This document shows positions 35,966 through 48,339 of a DNA stretch of 64,000 nt, one piece after another (position 1 is the stretch's first letter; the number at the start of each line of letters is the position of its first letter). Position numbers and translations under genes: made by a program. This stretch comes from Lonicera japonica (Eukaryota > Streptophyta > Magnoliopsida > Dipsacales > Caprifoliaceae). The stretch is taken from assembly GCA_021464415.1 (NCBI GenBank), contig CM038470.1, positions 11,668,394 to 11,732,393 of the forward strand. Reading direction: 5' to 3'. Below the pieces are notes generated by a model that was given only the letters and a program-made list of their open reading frames with translations, made no database searches and was not told the DNA's origin.

Positions 35966-38014
35966 ATGGCCAAAACTCTGATAATATATTTTTCTCTCTT
36001 CATTTTCCATTCCTCTCTCTCTCAGCTCCACGACGAAGACTTCATCTACCAAGGCTTCAACAATCCATCCAACAACATAACCCTCAACGGCGTTGCACAA
36101 ATCCAACCAAACGGTATCCTCAAACTCACCAACGACTCCAGCAGATTAATCGGCCACGCCTTTCACCCATCTTTAATCAAACTCAAAAACTCAACCACTG
36201 GAAAATCATTTTCCTTTTCCACTTCCTTCGCTTTCGCCATTGTCCCCGAGTACCAAACGCTCGGCGGCCATGGCCTAGCCTTCACAATCTCCACCACTAG
36301 GGAAATTCAGGGGTCGCTACCCAGACAGTATCTGGGGATTCTAAATACTACTAACAATGGTAACTTCTCCAACCATTTATTCGCAGTCGAATTCGACACT
36401 GTACAGGATTTGGAATTTCTTGATATCAATGATAATCATGTGGGGATCGACATTAATAGCCTAATCTCAAATGATTCTGTTCCAGCTGGCTATTTTGTTG
36501 AAGGAAATTCCTCCATACAGGATCTTAATCTCAAGAGTGGCAAGAGAATTCTAGCTTGGATCGACTACGATTCGATGAAAAACGAATTAAACGTCACACT
36601 TTCACTCTCTTCAACTAAACCTAGTTCGTCAATTTTGTCATTTCAACTAGATCTCTCTCCAATCTTCAATGAATACATGTATGTAGGCTTCTCTGCATCT
36701 ACAGGCTTGCTTGCAAGCTATCACTATTTATTCGGATGGAGTTTCAAGGTAAACGGAGAAGCCCAATCGCTCGATCTCTCTTCTCTTCCTTCTTTACCTG
36801 GCCCCCAAAAGAATCATACGACTTTAATTGTAGGCGTATCGGTTTCTGCTATAGTTGTAATTATCATCACAATTACAATAACTTTGTATCTTGTTAGAAA
36901 GATAAGGAATATGGATGTGATCGAAGATTGGGAGCTCGATATTGGCCCTCATAGATTTTCCTACAAGGAGTTGAAAAAAGCAACCAAAGGATTCAGAGAC
37001 AAACAACTACTCGGATTCGGAGGATTTGGCAAAGTTTACAAAGGAATTTTACCGAATTCGAGAACCGAAGTTGCAGTTAAGCGAATCTCGCATGAATCAA
37101 GGCAAGGTTTGCGTGAATTCGTGTCCGAAATTGCAAGTATTGGCCGATTACGCCATAGAAATATTGTGCAGCTATTAGGATGGTGTAGAAGAAGAGGAGA
37201 TTTATTACTAGTGTATGATTTTATGGAAAATGGAAGCTTAGATAAGTACATTTACGAAAACCCTAAATTGATTTTGAATTGGGAACAGAGGATGAAAATC
37301 ATCAAAGGAGCGGCTTCGGGTTTGTTGTATTTGCACGAAGAATGGGAGCAAACTGTGATTCACAGGGACATTAAGGCCGGTAATATTCTTTTAGATTCGG
37401 AGTTAAATGGAAGATTAGGAGATTTCGGACTAGCAAAATTATACGAGCACGGATCAAACCCTAGCACAACGAGAGTTGTGGGGACTTTAGGTTATTTGGC
37501 ACCGGAGCTGACTAGGACCGGGAGGCCGGCGGTCAGCTCCGACGTGTTTGCATTCGGGGCATTGATGTTGGAGGTGGTGTGCGGGAGGAGGCCCGTGGAG
37601 GCCAAGGGGGCGCCGGAAGAGACGATATTGGTGGACTGGGTGTGGGAGAGGTGGAAGGAAGGGGCGGTGCTGGGAGTGGTAGATAAGAGATTGGAAGGGG
37701 AGTTCGATGAGATTGAGGCGGTGGTGGTCGTGAAATTGGGGTTGATGTGTTCGAATTATAGGGCGGAGCTAAGGCCGAGTATAAGGCAGGTGGTGAGGTA
37801 CTTGGATGGGGAAGTGGGGATGCCGCCGGTTGTGGAGGCTCCGGGTGGTGGTGGTGGTAGTAGTGTTGGGTTTGAGGATTTTGTGCATTCTTATCCTTCG
37901 TCGGCGGAGAAGGTGAGTGCGTGGCCCGGAGGTGGTGCACGTGACGGAGATGGAGATGCTGAAGGTGGTTCTGATTCGCCAATATATTTCTCCGGCAAAG
38001 GGGACAGCACGTAG
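35966..38014 (+). CDS. L-type lectin-domain receptor kinase (LecRK class IV/S.4-like)
   Basis: A single-exon gene of 682 aa; L-type LecRKs are usually intronless and of this size. Residues 1-19 form a signal peptide ([19 protein letters not shown]). The legume-lectin ectodomain runs about 21-270 ([54 protein letters not shown]). One transmembrane helix lies at about 286-311. The kinase domain (about 330-620) has the glycine loop GFGGFGKV, K372, catalytic HRD at 466-468, DFG at 486-488 and YLAPE. It is an RD kinase with all catalytic residues intact. It sits at the plasma membrane; the family senses extracellular signals in immunity and development. The ligand is unknown. The last 500 bp are markedly GC-rich. 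An AATAAA lies at 38103, and a broken copy of the 3' end at 40394. Confidence 0.95.
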   Translation: MAKTLIIYFSLFIFHSSLSQLHDEDFIYQGFNNPSNNITLNGVAQIQPNGILKLTNDSSRLIGHAFHPSLIKLKNSTTGKSFSFSTSFAFAIVPEYQTLGGHGLAFTISTTREIQGSLPRQYLGILNTTNNGNFSNHLFAVEFDTVQDLEFLDINDNHVGIDINSLISNDSVPAGYFVEGNSSIQDLNLKSGKRILAWIDYDSMKNELNVTLSLSSTKPSSSILSFQLDLSPIFNEYMYVGFSASTGLLASYHYLFGWSFKVNGEAQSLDLSSLPSLPGPQKNHTTLIVGVSVSAIVVIIITITITLYLVRKIRNMDVIEDWELDIGPHRFSYKELKKATKGFRDKQLLGFGGFGKVYKGILPNSRTEVAVKRISHESRQGLREFVSEIASIGRLRHRNIVQLLGWCRRRGDLLLVYDFMENGSLDKYIYENPKLILNWEQRMKIIKGAASGLLYLHEEWEQTVIHRDIKAGNILLDSELNGRLGDFGLAKLYEHGSNPSTTRVVGTLGYLAPELTRTGRPAVSSDVFAFGALMLEVVCGRRPVEAKGAPEETILVDWVWERWKEGAVLGVVDKRLEGEFDEIEAVVVVKLGLMCSNYRAELRPSIRQVVRYLDGEVGMPPVVEAPGGGGGSSVGFEDFVHSYPSSAEKVSAWPGGGARDGDGDAEGGSDSPIYFSGKGDST

Positions 38015-38402
38015 GGGGTTTAGGGGGTACGGGCTTTCAAGTTTTCTTCTTTTTTCTGTAGGCTCTTGTGCGGCCGATAGAGCGGTAGGATACAATAAGT
38101 TGAATAAAATTTTATGTGATAAAAATTATGTAAAAATTTATAAGATAAAAATTAGTCGGATACTAATTATATAAATTTTGTGTTTGGAGTAGTTTTAAAT
38201 TACAAGTTTAAATACGATACAATATAATACAACTTGTAACAAAAATATTCGCAACTTTAGTTTTTATCCACAAAAAGATTTTTTATTTTTATTTTTTGTT
38301 AATGTGATTTTCTTACTTGTGAATATTAAATAAGCTTAGTAAAAATATTTTTTAATATATGTTATAAAATATGCTATATATTTTACTCATAAACATTATT
38401 TT

Positions 38403-40124
38403 TGATAAGCACACTAAAGTGCATTTATACATATTTTTACATAAGCACTTTAGTATGCTTTTGTAGTTAAACAGATCAAATAAACCTAAAAAATGATACT
38501 TGTAAATCCTAAAGCAATGTAAGTTACTAATGCAAATTTTGCAAGCTTGAATCTTTATGAAAATGTTGTGCTTATGCAATTGGTGGAAATAATCAAGAAA
38601 TTCGTTGAATGGAATGGCAATAGAAGAAGTTAGATCTTTGCAAAAGAATTGTTCAAGTTTTAAAGAAATAAAGAAGAATCAACCCTGGCTCGGGACCTGG
38701 GATCGATCCCAGATATTCCATGATCGATCTTAGGTGAAAATGTTGAAAATAGAAAAAGACAATGCACTTCTGGGATCGATCCCCTAGCCCTTGTTCATCC
38801 TAGCAATATGAGCCAAGATCGATCCCAACATGGCTCGGATCGATCCCAGCCTCCTGCACATATTTTTTCCACTTGTCCACTTGCTAAGCTTTCCCACTGA
38901 AATTCATGCATCAAGAAAACTTGCCCACTTGCCTTCTACCCACTCTTGTGCATCTATAAATAGAGAGCAAGGGCCAAGCATAAAAAACAATTTCTAGTTT
39001 TGTGATTAATTTCTTGTAATTGAAAGAAAATCAAGAGAAATAAATATATTAAAATATTCTTCTTCTTCTTCTTGTATTTTCTTTCACTTGTAATAGACTC
39101 ATTATATATCTATTAATACAAGTGTTCTTTTGATTCTAATCCATCTTTAATATGTTTTCATCATTTATAGAAGGACAAATCACCTAGCCAAAGCTATAGG
39201 GTGAATTTGTTGTAAAGGAAAACATGGTTAAGTTTTCAATTCTTAAAAAGCTTTATGCCTAGTGTTGTCAAATAATTAAACTCCTATTCTATTAATTATG
39301 TTCCATACTCTTTTATGGCTTAAAACACCATAAAGAATATGGAACATCCATTTTAATCTCTTTGCCTACTTATGCCATATATATGGAGTTTTTTTTGTGA
39401 TAAATGGATATGTTTAATACACTAATGAAACTTAGACTTTTCATGCCATTTATGATTAGTACTAGTTGAATCATTTGTATATAAACAAAATACTTCAAGT
39501 AAGTATATATTATTCAACAACCACTATTATAAATAGATGGCTATGTTATTCATATAAAATTATTGAAGTTTATTTCAAATATGGTCACATCTTGTGGTTG
39601 AGTGTGAAGTATGATTTTATTTTTTTTGTCACCTACAACACTTAAATACACTTTGTGCCTATATTTGATAACTCTCTAATTGTTAATTTGTTCATTTAAA
39701 TGTGATGTTTGTCTTCCGTCATAAGCTGGCCTAGTGGAATTGAATTTGTTGTGTTTCCTCGAAATCTTTTACCGTCAACGTTTAGGCTTTTAATTGATAA
39801 ACAAATATAGAACACACTAAAGTAAATGAATGAGCTGAATTGGATTCACAAACCATGATTACCCTAAGAACAACAAATAAACCCTTAAAACCATTGCTTT
39901 CTTTTGATACAAGAATATTCTTATCACTTTAAGTTTTGTTTTACATATTTTCACAAAACAATTCATAACACAATTTTAATCAATCAATTATTATTATATG
40001 AACGCGTGACCTACAAAGATTTAGTCCCCTCCCTGTGGTTTGACACTTGGATTTCCGAATTACTATATTACAACTTGATTGTCTACACTTTTGTGTATAT
40101 GGTTGCATTATTCCGTGCACGTCA
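38403..40124 (+). repeat. Solo LTR, family A copy 2
   Basis: A 1722-bp unit runs from TGATAAGC to CACGTCA (TG..CA), flanked by a perfect 5-bp duplication ATTTT (38398-38402, 40125-40129). The uninterrupted duplicate at about 40868-40890 shows the empty site. It matches 5202-6909 in opposite orientation. Five GATCGATC cores, two as full GGGATCGATCCC, lie at 38699-38850. No internal retroelement domains adjoin it. Confidence 0.85.
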
Positions 40125-40393
40125 ATTTTCTAATGCACTTTTTATGTTATCATAAAGATTAAATATTTTTTTGCATTTGTAGGATTTTTAAAGAATAGAC
40201 TTCAACGTTCCTTTTGTTTTTTTGTTTTTTTTAAGAAAAAATAGTAAAGTTTTATTTAAATTTCTTCAAAATAAAAGAAAAACAAAAATACAACATTATA
40301 CATAAAAATGAATTTTATGAGTTGAGCAACCGTACTTTTGGATTATAGGAGATCTTCATTAATAAAATTAATTATTTAAAAGGCATAAATTAT

Positions 40394-40450
40394 GACGGAG
40401 ATGATGAAGGCGGTTTTGATTTGCCGATATCTATTTGGCAAAAGGGATAA
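40394..40450 (+). pseudogene. LecRK C-terminal fragment
   Basis: The frame DGDDEGGFDLPISIWQKG-stop aligns with the C-terminus of the intact LecRK ([18 protein letters not shown]). It has lost six bases in the acidic stretch and ends three codons early. Nothing of the kinase domain precedes it, so it is a by-product of the local duplication and not a gene. Confidence 0.7.
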
Positions 40451-41105
40451 TAGGTAGGGGGTTTAAGGGGTATGGGTTTTCAAATTTTCTTTGCCTACAT
40501 TTGATGCGGGATAAAGAGTTATGATATGATAGAATAATACTTCTATGCAATCAGTTGGATAGAATTATGTTTGATATAGTATAATAGAAATCACTCGGAT
40601 AAAAAATTATGAGGGATTGTATAGGATAAGGACTAGTCGGACAATAATTATATAAATTATGTGTTTGGTGCAGTCCTATATTAAAATTCCTACTATGATA
40701 CAATCGAATACAACTTGCGACAAAAATATACGCAATTTTAGTTTTTGTACACAAAATGATTTTTCCTTTTTTTTTGTTAATACGATTTTCTTACTTGTGA
40801 ATATCAAATAAGCCAAGAAAAAATCCCTTCTTTTAATATTTTTAAATAGGCTATATATTTTACTCATAAACATTACTTTTTAATGCACTTTTTTATTTTA
40901 TCCATCAAGATTAAGTAAATTTTGCATTTGTAGGATTTCCAAATAATAGACTTAGATATTCCTTTTGTTTTGTTTATTTTTAAAAAAGAAAGTAAAATTT
41001 TGTATACATTTCTTAAAAAAAAAATTATACATAAAAATAAAATTTATGAGTTGAGTAACCATACTTTTGTGTTGTAGGAGTTCTTCTTTAATAAAATTAA
41101 TTATA

Positions 41106-43880
41106 GAAAATTAGTATTTAGTCCTAAATTTTTTAAACAAATCTACTCAAGGACACATACTTTCAGCCTATAGTTTATTGTCCTCACTTTTGCATTAAGG
41201 ACAAACTTTTGGAAGTAGTACAATAGATTGATTACATTTTATGATTTTATTTTATCGAATTTTAATTTGCGTTATTGTGGTATATTGTATATTTTGCCCT
41301 TTATTAAGATGTTTTTTGTGGTATCTTGATAAGGCAACAGATATTTTTGCAACAAATTTATTTTTTATTTGATTATTATTCTATCATTTCTTACTCTTTT
41401 TATCTTTGTTTCTTCTTTATTTATCTTCTAATTTTTCTCCTATTACACAAACCCCATAATTCTGGACCTCAACAACAGATGCCACCCACCAACCCAAAAC
41501 CCTAACCTTCTAAATCCCACCCTAACAATCTCCAAATCAACCGCCATTGGCCAATAAAGAAACCTAGAAAACTCAATAAAGATAATAAATGAGTTTGGAA
41601 GGTAAAGCTAAGATGAAAAAGATGCTAGGATCTAGCTTGTACAGATCCTGAACTTAAAAATGTAAAGCATAATATAAAAGGGACAGAGAGAAACTAGGGA
41701 GAATAAGAGAGAAATATGAGAATTACAGCAGGAGGAAGAAGAATAATTGAAGAAGAAAAAAAAAGTTAAAGAGAGAGAAACATAATTTTCATATATATTT
41801 TACATGATCCTCATTGCTATACATCATCTCTATTAATACCCATAAAGTCACACTTTTCACATCACATTTACGCATATTCTCACTCACTCACTCACTCACA
41901 CTAACCTCGCATGGTTACACATAGCATCTCACACCTTCAGCTAATATAAAATTCTTAAACTACCCTTACACACCCCATAGCACTATCCTGAAAGCAGAGG
42001 GTGCGTGCGGGTTTTGCTTAATTATTAGCCGAGAAGGTGGTTGAGGCTAAAGCTGTCAAGTAATTTGAGAAAGAAAAAAGAATTATTGGGTTTGGAGGAT
42101 TCAAACAAAAGGGTGAATCGCTTGGTTCAATGCCAAATTTTTGTTTCTTGATAAAAGATTTATTACAATATCATTTTTGGGAGTATGAATTTTTGATGGA
42201 GTTACCACATAAAATTCTTATAAGGTAATTATGTCGAACTCTGAACTTATGACATATGTTTTGATATATTTTATATCAAATAAATGTGTATAGGAAATTT
42301 ATGATTTTGTGGTTGATTTTTAATGGGGAATTTATTTTGTTTTCCAATTCCAGTGAGATGGTTTTGGTTTTTGTGTTAATTACAATATTTTTACTTACAC
42401 ATTTGTAATCTTTTTTATGACTGGTTTTTACTTGTAACATATAAACTAATATTTGTTGTTAGGGACATGTCATTATCACTTAATTTGATTTATGTGGAAT
42501 GGTCAATTATTTACTTCTAATTCGATCGAGCTAATATTTTTTATGCATCCATGTATTTATGTATATGTACTTGTGTAACTTAATATGTCTCATGTAGACA
42601 TGTGTATGATACTTAATATACCTTGTTTATTTAAAAAGAATTTTGTTAACGTTTATATGTCTAAAAGATCATTTATTTTTGAATGTGAATTGTTCAGACA
42701 TTAATAGCCATTTTCACATGCAAACTGTTTGCAAAGTTCGTTCAACTTGTCCTTTTTTGCACAAAACTTAATATACCTCATATATTATTCATAGTGTATT
42801 ATGTCTATGTTTAAACTCATTATATGTTTGAAAAAATTGTTTATTATAAACACTTAATTTTAAGGATTAAATTTGGTAACATGCAATAATTTTGTTTACA
42901 ATTTTCAATATTTTTGAATTGATTTGAATATAAAGTTTTGAATTTCACTTTAGGTTGGATAATAAATGTTATCCATTAAAAGATTTTAAATTTTGAATTT
43001 ATGTTATTGGTTTGAATTTTATCTTTTATCTTTTAAATTTGAATTTTGATTATGTTATAGATATTTTTGTAAATTTTAGCTATTTGAATTTATGTCATAA
43101 TTAAATTTAGATGAAAGGCATTATTGGAATTTTTGGATTTTGTTTGTACTTTTCTTATTTATTAATTGCATTTTTTATAATTTTCCTTTTAACTAAATTT
43201 GACCTTTCGCAAAAAGCTCGTCCTTCAAACAATTTACACAAAAGATGTGTCCTTCAATAGATAGAGAATTTTATTTATGTCCTTTAAACCACAAGCCCCT
43301 TAATTATATAAAGGGCACAAATTAAGAAGAAGATTGAAATAAGAATAATTGATTTTTTTTTGTTATCCTATAATGACGGAAAAAAATAATACCATATAGA
43401 ATATGATTAATTAATCATATCCCGCCCCGAATGTGGCGCGACAAACATACCCTTTGGGTATGTCTAGCATTCTACAATAATTTTATTGATGTATATTTTT
43501 TTTATGTATTTTTATAATCTACTAATAAAACACACACACAAAAAAAATGTTAAATTTATTTATCTACATAAGTGGTGGTCAACAATTTGTCATCAGCAAT
43601 TTGTCTTTTGATTTAAAGGCTTATAGGTGTTGTGGCACACTTTTGATTTAAAAAATAAATATGGCTATTTATATATCCCAATAAATTTGGAAATATTTCT
43701 AATGACATCCAATTATAATTGGTATATTGCATTAAAATTCTGATTTCTTTTCACATTAATTAACTATTAACTAATAAATCGGGATATTGAAAAATAGAAC
43801 TTGTTTGAAAAAAAATTGGCAAAAGAATCAGGGAATAATATCTTTGTAAATTAAAGGCCTATATTTGACCAAACTCCAAA
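41106..43880. other. Intergenic, no gene seen
   Basis: Features noted: CACT repeats at 41880-41900, telomere-like ccctaaccttct near 41500, and AAGGACACAT-type words at 41150-41215 and, inverted, at 43215-43290. The last could be remnants of iterated terminal repeats of an old 2-kb element. No frame over 65 codons resembles a known protein. Confidence 0.4.
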
Positions 43881-43919
43881 AGGAGAGTAAAGTTAACTTT
43901 ACAATATATTTTTAAATCA

Positions 43920-44300
43920 TATATTTTTTATGGAATCAAGCAAAATTAAGTTTGCACTACATATTTTTTAGAATATATTATTATAAATAAGTGTTTAATT
44001 GATGGTACTTTAGAATAATTTTAATAAATTACAAATTCAAAACCTATTTATTAATAAAATGCACATAATAATTTTTTTAGAGTTATATAAAGTTAAGTTT
44101 GCGCTCCTTGTTTTCTAAAACATTACTACGTATTTGTATATATTTGACGTAGTTTTAAAGTTTTATGAATGAAATATAAGAATATACTTGTTAAAAAATA
44201 TAAACACATCATGCAAAACAAATATGCATTATTTTTTTTTTATTACAAAGTTAAGTTTGCACTCGATCAAATTCCTTATTTTAAAACACAATTGATAAAC
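43920..44300. repeat. Degenerate tandem repeat, period about 150 bp
   Basis: The block aaa(g/a)ttaagtttgc(a/g)ct recurs at about 43945, 44092 and 44248, each followed by a similar T-rich stretch. Poorly conserved; function unknown. Confidence 0.5.
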
Positions 44301-45075
44301 AATCCCTTTTTCAAAATGATAATGATATGTAGGCCCTTATTTTTAAAAAATATTATCCGTTGATTTTTCTAGAAAAACATTGTCATGCGAGATCTTTTAC
44401 GTCATTTTCAATTAATCAAATCAGGTCTGTCATAATATTTTGAAACTATCTTAACTTATGAGCGTTTATGTTTTAATTCGATAAATCACATATAACCTTC
44501 ACTTATATTCACAACTGATTATCCAGATTTAATAGGAGCCTTTTTCTTTCAAGCTACCGGCTTAAATTCAATCAAATGAAAGACTACTTTTTCAATTCTC
44601 CTTCTCATTATTCATCTCTTATTTATGCAAATCCAAATTAAATTTATCATCTCTATTACATATTTATAGATAGTAATTTTTTGAAAGAATATTTATAGAT
44701 ATTTATTAATTATATATTTAAATAACTTACAAAATAATTATAATAAGTTTTCATAATTAATATATTATATATTAAGGTATGATTAAATGAGACAGTAGCC
44801 ATTATGTCTCTTTCTTTCTTTTTTTGTTAAAGGGTGCCGTTAACTATGATTTATCTATCTTTATTTTATCTTTCTTAATTCTCCAAAAATAATTTTAAAA
44901 TATTAAATATTCAAAGAAAATATTTATTAGTGAACCAGTTATCAACTTATGTTATTTAAATTTGTTTCACTAACTTCAAAAAACTAATTTATGATGCCTT
45001 TTTTCAATTTTATTTTTTTTTACTAAATGGATTGAGATTAACTAAGAAAATATAAAATTTATTTCTTATTTGTAC

Positions 45076-46502
45076 TGTTGACCTAAAAGTTACTAATCTT
45101 GTTTTGATAATAACAATAACATTAATTATATGTAATTTAACTAAGTTGATATTTTAAGTAATAGCCACAACTACTTTTATCATACGTGGACAAAACCGTC
45201 GAGTCGGTACCGAGATCCCTACAAGTACATGATTACTTTAGTCTTACATCACACACAAAAATTTGATCAAAGCATAACCACAATGGCATATCAATGAGGA
45301 TCAAAAGCTCAAAGTAAGAGAAGAATCGAAGAAACTTTCAAAAACGCTTAAAGACTCGTTTATTTTAAAATTGAGTGAGTGTTTAAGTTTTCTTTGTAAA
45401 GGTTTTTGTTTGATTATTATAAATAGCTCACATATATTATTATTACATTATTAGATTGATCATAATCAAGTTTGAAACTTGTTTGAATCAAAATTATTTT
45501 AAAAATTCATTCTTATAAAACCGATTTTTGAAATAAATTCTTATTAAATTCAAATGATCTTATTTTGAGCTCTCACGAAAATATGTGTCTTATGAACTCA
45601 TATTTGACCTTCCCCAAGTATCAAAATTGATTTTAGAGCTAAATTACAAAAATGTAAAAATTAGATTTTTGGCATGCCAGACAAAGCTCATCAGTATACT
45701 GATGAGCATTAGTTCAGTCGACTGATAGCCACTTAGTCAACTAAGGACTGATGAGACTTACTCAATCGACTTATGGCCCAAAAACTAGTTGTTGGAGATC
45801 TGTTTTTTTACCATTTTTTGCACCAAATCTTCACACTCCCTCCAAACGGTCATATTTTGTCTTGGACTATATATACACTATCTAAGATTTATTTAAACAC
45901 TTTTGAATCATTCTAACTATCTATTCTTCATCTATATTCAAGATTCAAGAACATAGTTTTGATCAATCATTATTCTTTTTAGCTATAAATTGTGATTAAA
46001 CTTAATATTTCTTAGTGTAAGCTTTATTTGTAATTTTTCAATCACTTAAGAGCTATTGTACATTGGTGTTAGCCACCAAAACTCATTTAAATCATATTTG
46101 TGAGAGGTATATCTCATAATTTAGCAAGAGTGATTTCTTGTGTGAGTATTGTAAGTGAATCAATACTTGTAAGAGTGTGTGAGAATAATATACTTGTAAA
46201 TGTTTGATTTTCACCCAGAAGAAAATCGAAATTAGTGAAATTTCCCAGAATACTACTCGAGCACGGACGTAAGGTTTAATCAACCGAACCGTGTGAACAA
46301 AACAACTTGCACTCATTCGGTTTAATCATTCTATCTCCAAGCTCATTATTTTATTGTTATATTATTATTTGTGATTGGGATTGCTTACTTATTTAGCTTG
46401 TTGCTTGATATATATTTTAAATCTTTTTGAAACATTTTCAAAAATCGGATTATGTTTCAAAAACTCTATTTACCTCCCATGTAGGGTATTTTCTGACCTA
46501 TA
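45076..46502 (+). repeat. Solo LTR, family B
   Basis: Perfect 5-bp flanking repeat TGTAC (45071-45075 and 46503-46507). The unit starts TGTTGACCTAAAAG and ends CTATA, so the final CA appears mutated to TA. The near-terminal segment tttacctcccatgtagggtatttt is typical of the end of plant LTRs of this kind. It holds an array of palindromes at 45686-45775, including a 22-bp perfect one with arm GCTCATCAGTA and TCAGTCGACTGA. No pol domain is nearby. Confidence 0.65.
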
Positions 46503-46638
46503 TGTACTATTTAATATAATTGATTTCCTTGTCTTTACAAAATAAAATAAAAAGATTGGAATAAGCTGTGATATTTGTTTATACTCGTACTTATATTCTA
46601 TTACTTATATTTTTGTTTATGTATTTATTAGTTTCGAT

Positions 46639-46717
46639 TAGGGGTGGGAAATTATACCAAATATGTTACATATATTTTAATAAAAAGAATAATTTATTTA
46701 TATTATTAATAATTTAA

Positions 46718-46792
<75 letters not shown>

Positions 46793-48331
46793 TAATATGT
46801 AAGTTACAAATAAATAAATGAGTTGTAACCTCTTTTATTTATGTGCGTTTATATGATTTAATTATTTTATTAAATTATTTTAAAAGTGTATTAATGTTTA
46901 TTTATAACCTAATTACTATATAAATATGTGTTTTTCTTGAGATATATATATATATATATAATAAGATATAAACCATTCTCCTCCTTAGATATATATATAT
47001 ATATATTCATATATTTTGGACAACATGATCGTGGATTGATTCATCGTCTTTCTGTAGACGTGCACATGGAGGAGACTACACTACGAGCCTATGGGTTTTA
47101 TCTTGGGGACTATACCAATCGTCAATACCTATACGTAGGGAGGCAATATGGTTCTTAGAATAGTGACTTGTCGTGATTCTCACAGACTAGCGTTCATTTA
47201 CTTTATATAAAATATTTTTTTATAATTCTTATATTAATTTTGTTTGTTATAAATTCTTATGTTAATTGTATGAGATATAATATTTATATTATAAATAAAT
47301 ATTAAATATATTTTAAAAATCTAAAAATCAAAGTTTTTTTTCCCAACAAAATATACCGTACCAAACCGTACTCTTGCCAAAATGTACCGAAGTTTGGTAA
47401 TAGTATAATACCGTTTCGAATTTTTTTGGTGCGATAGTAGTATTCAAAATCATTACCAGTGGTATATTGTACCGTACCGAAATATTGGTATTGCTACCAT
47501 TACAAATTGTACCATTATGCCAAATACTAAAATAATACCAATATACCGCAACATTTACCCTATTTCTTTCTCTCTTTCTCCCTCTCTCATTCATATTCTC
47601 TATTTCTCTCATCATACATTCATATTTATCAATTGTTTGGTATATTTCTTATTATTTACTTTCATTTTTTTTATTCTTTTTATTTTAGTTGTATCATGCA
47701 CACCTATGATGATGAATTAATAGTTTGCAATGGTCAAATAACTAACATATCTACCAATCTCTCAGCTTCCTTTGATCAATCAAAGGCTAATCATATTAAA
47801 CTTCAAATATCCAATATTTATCTTCATTTTTTTTATATTTTTTTGCCTTTAAACTTCAATCGTATTAAACTTCATATATATATATATTATTTTTGCTTTT
47901 TGCTTTAAACTTCAATCTATCAAGTATTTATCTTCATTTTTTTAATCATATTAAATTTCAGTCCTTCAGCTTTAAAGTATTTGATAAATGTGTATGTGTT
48001 GATTATAATTTATAATATATGCAATAATATTTATACATAGTTTAGTGTTTTCGGAACAAATGATTGCAAAAACTTAATTAAAGGCAAGTAAAAGTAAATT
48101 AATTATTTTGTTTTAGCAAAAAAATACTGACTTTTGAATGTCCATTTTCAGTTATTTTTTTTATAATTGATTTTATGGTAATGTACCGTTCCATACCGTA
48201 CCATACCAATATTTAATTTCGGTATACCAAAAATTTGGTATGACAATAGCAATGAATTTTGGCGTACCAAATTTTCAGTACGATACACGATTTACTCAAT
48301 ATTGTACGGTATTGTACTAAAGCCAACCCTA
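46639..48331. mobile_element. hAT-like non-autonomous element E1
   Basis: The left end TAGGGGTGGGAAATTATACC and the reverse complement of the right end, TAGGGTTGGCTTTAGTAC, have the (C/T)AGGG(G/T)TGG form of hAT termini. Flanks gtttcgat and attttaat differ by three transitions, compatible with an old 8-bp duplication. Subterminal regions are full of GGTA/TACC words (47340-47560, 48180-48330). It contains the (AAT)n run and an unrecognised frame (46928-47158). A related element is at 59216. Confidence 0.5.
46721..46793. repeat. (AAT)n microsatellite
   Basis: More than twenty nearly uninterrupted AAT units. Confidence 0.95.
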
Positions 48332-48339
48332 ATTTTAAT

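Larger units (their letters stand above)
37943..41105 (+). repeat. Tandem duplication of LecRK 3' end and flank, first copy split by a solo LTR
   Basis: Copy 1 is 37943-38402 plus 40125-40385; copy 2 is about 40394-41105. Matching landmarks are gacggagat..gaaggtggttctgattcgcc / ..gaaggcggttttgatttgcc, gtagggggttt, acaacttg(t/c)aacaaaaata, cttacttgtgaata, and gcatttgtaggattt followed by gagttgag(c/t)aacc. The unit is about 0.7 kb without the LTR. Divergence is substantial, so the event is not recent. Confidence 0.8.

Noticed and set aside
37533..38095. Minus-strand frames rich in Pro/Ser/His opposite the kinase C-terminal region
   Set aside because: They are antisense shadows of the GC-rich LecRK coding sequence.
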